A stretch of 6,532 nucleotides of DNA, taken from positions 1 through 6,532 of the forward strand of contig CAIVXR010000079.1 in assembly GCA_903909925.1 (NCBI GenBank), given 5' to 3'. The DNA is from an uncultured beta proteobacterium (GTDB taxonomy: Bacteria > Pseudomonadota > Gammaproteobacteria > Burkholderiales > Burkholderiaceae). This document shows positions 5,378 to 6,532 of the stretch, in pieces (the first letter of the stretch is position 1; the number at the start of each line of letters is the position of its first letter). The translations under genes and the position numbers were made by a program. A model generated the notes under the pieces. It did no database searches and was not told the origin of the DNA. It saw only the letters and a program-made list of their open reading frames with translations.

Positions 5378-6451
5378 ATGATTGTTTTAGGAATAGAAAC
5401 TTCTTGTGACGAGACTGGGGTGGCTTTATACAACACCACCCCTTGGGAAGAGGGTAAACCTGCATTCCAGGGCATTCTAGGCCAGGGTTTGCACTCTCAG
5501 ATCGCCATGCACAAAGACTATGGTGGCGTAGTTCCAGAGCTTGCCTCAAGAGACCATATTCGACGTGTTTTACCCCTTTTAGAGCAATCTTTAGCGCAAT
5601 CTGGTCTCAAATTAGCCGATATTGATGCTGTTGCCTTCACCCAAGGCCCCGGTCTTGCTGGCGCCCTACTCGTAGGTAGCGCTTTTGCTAAATCTCTCGC
5701 CCAGGGCCTCAATTTGCCTTCAATTGGGGTTCATCACCTCGAAGGACATCTACTTTCCCCGCTTTTAGGGCAAACCGCCCCCCAATTTCCGTTTATTGCA
5801 CTGCTGGTTTCCGGTGGCCATACCCAACTGATGAGGGTTTCTGGCATTGGCCAATACGAACTTTTAGGCGAAACCTTAGATGACGCGGCTGGCGAAGCTT
5901 TTGATAAGACTGCCAAATTATTAGGCCTGGACTACCCTGGTGGTGCTGCTATTTCTAAGCTGGCAGAAAAAGGTCAGCCTGGAATTTTTGATTTGCCAAA
6001 GCCCATGTTGCACTCTGGTGATTTAGATTTTTCTTTCTCAGGATTAAAGACTGCGGTGCTCAATCAGGTCAAAAAGTTTGCCGAGAAAAAGATTGTAGAT
6101 TCTTCTGAGGTGGCGCAATTTCAGGCAGATCTCGCACGCAGCTTTGTTGACTCTATTGTTACAGTACTAGTAAGCAAAGCAGAAAAAGCGCTCAAGCAAA
6201 CTGGCTGTAAGCAACTCGTACTTGCTGGAGGTGTAGGAGCTAATTTACAACTGCGCAATGCGCTCAACGATCAAGCCAAGAAGAATGATTTTGAAGTGTA
6301 CTACCCGCCTCTAGAACTTTGTACAGATAATGGCGTCATGATTGCATTTGCAGGAGCACTAAGGATGCTTGCTAAAAATAATGGCTCCACAACTTCTGGG
6401 GCCTTTGACATTAAACCCCGCTGGGATTTGCAAAGCAATAATTTAGTTTAG
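5378..6451 (+). CDS. tsaD: tRNA N6-adenosine threonylcarbamoyltransferase TsaD
   Basis: TsaD transfers the threonylcarbamoyl group from threonylcarbamoyl-AMP to A37 of ANN-decoding tRNAs (t6A). In bacteria it works with TsaB and TsaE after TsaC/Sua5 makes the intermediate. The protein has 357 residues (E. coli 337) in an ASKHA fold. Visible features are the N-terminal GIETSCDETGVALY, the metal-binding HLEGH motif (H120, H124), nucleotide-site motifs VSGGHTQL (144-151) and GETLDDAAGEAFDK (164-177), AGGVGANLQLR (283-293), and CTDNG with metal ligand D317. All key residues are intact. The small excess length is partly a short insertion near residues 21-31 and partly a polar C-terminal tail. The ATG is supported by the family N-terminus. 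The upstream A/C-rich sequence has no Shine-Dalgarno sequence. Older names are gcp and ygjD. It ends 6 bp before a convergent gene. Confidence 0.98.
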   Translation: MIVLGIETSCDETGVALYNTTPWEEGKPAFQGILGQGLHSQIAMHKDYGGVVPELASRDHIRRVLPLLEQSLAQSGLKLADIDAVAFTQGPGLAGALLVGSAFAKSLAQGLNLPSIGVHHLEGHLLSPLLGQTAPQFPFIALLVSGGHTQLMRVSGIGQYELLGETLDDAAGEAFDKTAKLLGLDYPGGAAISKLAEKGQPGIFDLPKPMLHSGDLDFSFSGLKTAVLNQVKKFAEKKIVDSSEVAQFQADLARSFVDSIVTVLVSKAEKALKQTGCKQLVLAGGVGANLQLRNALNDQAKKNDFEVYYPPLELCTDNGVMIAFAGALRMLAKNNGSTTSGAFDIKPRWDLQSNNLV

Positions 6452-6457
6452 CCTGCT

Positions 6458-6532
6458 TTATTTCTTGTGGCTGATACGGGCAAACGCACTATGATTGTGA
6501 ATCGACTCAAAATTCTCAGCTTCAACCACAAA
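6458..6532 (-). CDS. folE2: Probable GTP cyclohydrolase FolE2, C-terminal fragment
   Basis: The minus strand is open from the right window edge to a TAA at 6458-6460 and encodes 24 residues: FVVEAENFESIHNHSAFARI, then SHKK. The pattern ESIHxHxA is characteristic of the C-terminus of FolE2 (type IB GTP cyclohydrolase), which makes 7,8-dihydroneopterin triphosphate from GTP, the first step of folate synthesis. In that family a histidine in this segment contributes to the metal site. Only the tail is visible, so the call rests on this one motif. The gene is convergent with tsaD, 6 bp apart. Confidence 0.7.
   Translation of the reverse strand, partial: FVVEAENFESIHNHSAFARISHKK

Noticed and set aside
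5112..5549. Plus-strand frame over rpsU and minus-strand frames over the rpsU-tsaD gap and tsaD start
   Set aside because: They are shadows of rpsU and tsaD, both intact full-length genes with strong family identity. Their sequences match nothing I recognise.

Overview
The window is the conserved bacterial 'macromolecular synthesis' region of a betaproteobacterium. The protein sequences and the moderate GC content look most like a Burkholderiales member such as Polynucleobacter. That genus assignment is my inference from familiarity, not from a search. The identification rests on four adjacent leftward genes, rpsU, a yqeY-type gene, dnaG and rpoD, with tsaD diverging from rpsU.

Layout from left to right. 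Positions 1-2315 (minus) hold rpoD, the primary sigma factor, cut by the left edge so that about the last 63 residues (most of region 4) are missing. Its first 152 residues form a lysine/alanine/proline tail built from tandem repeats. Positions 2316-2538 are an intergenic region with a 9-bp hairpin, a perfect TATAAT box facing rpoD and a 12-bp palindrome. Positions 2539-4464 (minus) are dnaG primase. Positions 4516-4962 (minus) are a GatB/YqeY-family gene. Positions 4963-5087 hold a strong intrinsic terminator, a second hairpin and a candidate promoter for yqeY-dnaG. Positions 5088-5300 (minus) are rpsU (ribosomal protein bS21). Positions 5301-5377 are a divergent promoter region with an extended -10 element facing rpsU and a 14-bp inverted repeat. 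Positions 5378-6451 (plus) are tsaD. Positions 6458-6532 (minus) are the last 24 codons of a gene that looks like folE2 (GTP cyclohydrolase).

Functionally the leftward cluster couples translation initiation (bS21), replication priming (DnaG) and transcription initiation (sigma 70). The terminator after rpsU followed by an apparent internal promoter, plus a separate -10 box ahead of rpoD, suggests that the three outputs are set independently: many rpsU transcripts, fewer dnaG transcripts, and extra rpoD transcripts. TsaD adds the t6A modification to ANN-decoding tRNAs, so it also belongs to translation.

I see no mobile element, CRISPR array, tRNA or rRNA gene, and no new defence or metabolic system. 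This is a core-genome region. The most unusual feature is the repeat-built, histone-H1-like tail on the sigma factor.
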